Origin: JANWHZ01 sp041487535 | Lineage (GTDB): Bacteria; Patescibacteriota; Saccharimonadia; Saccharimonadales; UBA4665 | NCBI GenBank assembly: GCA_041487535.1 | Contig: JBGPNM010000005.1 | Span: 1-38,505 of the forward strand | Direction of reading: 5' to 3' | Length of the DNA: 38,505 nucleotides | Shown: one piece after another, positions 38,259 through 38,505 of the stretch | How positions within the stretch are numbered: position 1 is the stretch's first letter | Layout of the letters: each line of letters opens with the position of its first letter | Position numbers and translations under genes: made by a program | Notes under the pieces: generated by a model | The model's input: only the letters and a program-made list of their open reading frames with translations | Databases searched by the model: none | What the model was told of the DNA's origin: nothing

Positions 38259-38505
38259 TTAACTGCGACTACGGGCAGCGTCCAGCGCGTCGCTGTACCA
38301 CTTCAATTCGTCCAGCATATTTTTAAGCGCGGTTTGAGGGCCGTAGGGCTGGGCCTTAGCAGCCTCGGCCAGATTTCCTTGCTCGTCCAGTAGCTCGCCG
38401 ACCCTGCCATGGAAAGCAACTTGTGCGGGAATTATGCAGGCCCGCGATTCGCTAAGGATCTCTTTGAGGTGCATAGTCGCCCGGGCACCACCGACCGTGC
38501 CGTGG
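38259..38505 (-). CDS. C-terminus of an NAD(P)H-dependent FMN-reductase-like flavoprotein (5' end outside)
   Basis: The frame is open from the window edge to the TGA/TAA at 38259, giving 81 visible residues. HGTVGGARATMHLKEILSES and then RACIIPAQVAFHGRVGELL and DEQGNLAEA match the C-terminal half of SsuE/azoreductase-type flavodoxin-fold reductases (G-G-x-R-A-x-x-H-L-R). These reduce FMN or quinones with NAD(P)H. An ATG at 38474 could mimic a start, but homology continues upstream of it to the edge, so the gene is truncated by the window. Confidence 0.7.
   Translation of the reverse strand, partial: HGTVGGARATMHLKEILSESRACIIPAQVAFHGRVGELLDEQGNLAEAAKAQPYGPQTALKNMLDELKWYSDALDAARSRS

Noticed and set aside
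1..38505. CRISPR arrays, tRNA or rRNA genes, insertion-sequence transposases
   Set aside because: No regularly spaced direct repeats, no T-arm/acceptor pattern in any gap, and no transposase or integrase motifs were found.

Overview
The window looks like chromosomal core sequence of a Candidate Phyla Radiation (Patescibacteria) bacterium, most likely a Saccharibacteria (TM7)-type organism with a moderately high G+C content. The reasons are the small, tightly packed replication, repair and RNA genes, an RNase J with a long disordered N-terminus, a SipW/TasA-type secretion pair whose peptidase ends in a CKNGGWK...FKNQGDC tail, many short single-TM proteins, and no LPS or biosynthetic genes. The lineage call is inference; there is no rRNA or tRNA gene here. 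UGA reads as a normal stop.

Layout. 1-2.5 kb: start of rpsF (minus, leaving the window) and ftsK. 2.5-8.6 kb: an RNA-decay block on the minus strand, rpsO then pnp, two small membrane proteins, a family-4-like uracil-DNA glycosylase, and RNase J. 8.6-12.1 kb: a degenerate DHH-family protein with a long Pro/Ala tail, rpsT with its own promoter and terminator, a cluster of palindromes, and holA. 12.2-12.4 kb: a 177-bp near-perfect inverted repeat. 12.4-16.6 kb: a dCTP deaminase/dUTPase-like gene, mutM, a DciA-like small protein, membrane proteins, a Nudix hydrolase, a minimal HAD protein and a PPC-domain protein. 16.6-17.4 kb: a promoter followed at once by a terminator (a possible tiny RNA), then a frameshifted NYN gene. 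17.4-22.1 kb: polA, an unknown protein, a VOC protein and a two-gene lycopene-cyclase-like pair. 22.1-26.8 kb: a structured leader and a P-type cation ATPase, then the SipW-like peptidase and TasA-like protein. 26.9-30.8 kb: accessory genes, including the stub of a P-loop kinase with an intact promoter, a kinase, a second HAD and a lipoprotein. 30.8-33.9 kb: the dnaG-rpoD operon, preceded by a 34-codon upstream ORF and a stem that would hide the dnaG start. 33.9-38.5 kb: VanZ-like and other membrane proteins, a YjbR-like protein, oligoribonuclease, an unknown protein with HEILAH, and the C-terminus of an FMN-reductase-like protein.

The main cross-cutting observation is that many genes opening a transcription unit have a sigma70-type -10 box 6-9 nt upstream of the start codon and no Shine-Dalgarno. 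Three of these have a -35-like hexamer at exactly 17 bp. That predicts leaderless mRNAs, while operon-internal genes use SD sequences or ATGA/TAATG overlaps. A second theme is loss of metal-ligand cysteines: the UDG lacks the 4Fe-4S set, DnaG lacks all four zinc ligands, and MutM has His for one Cys.
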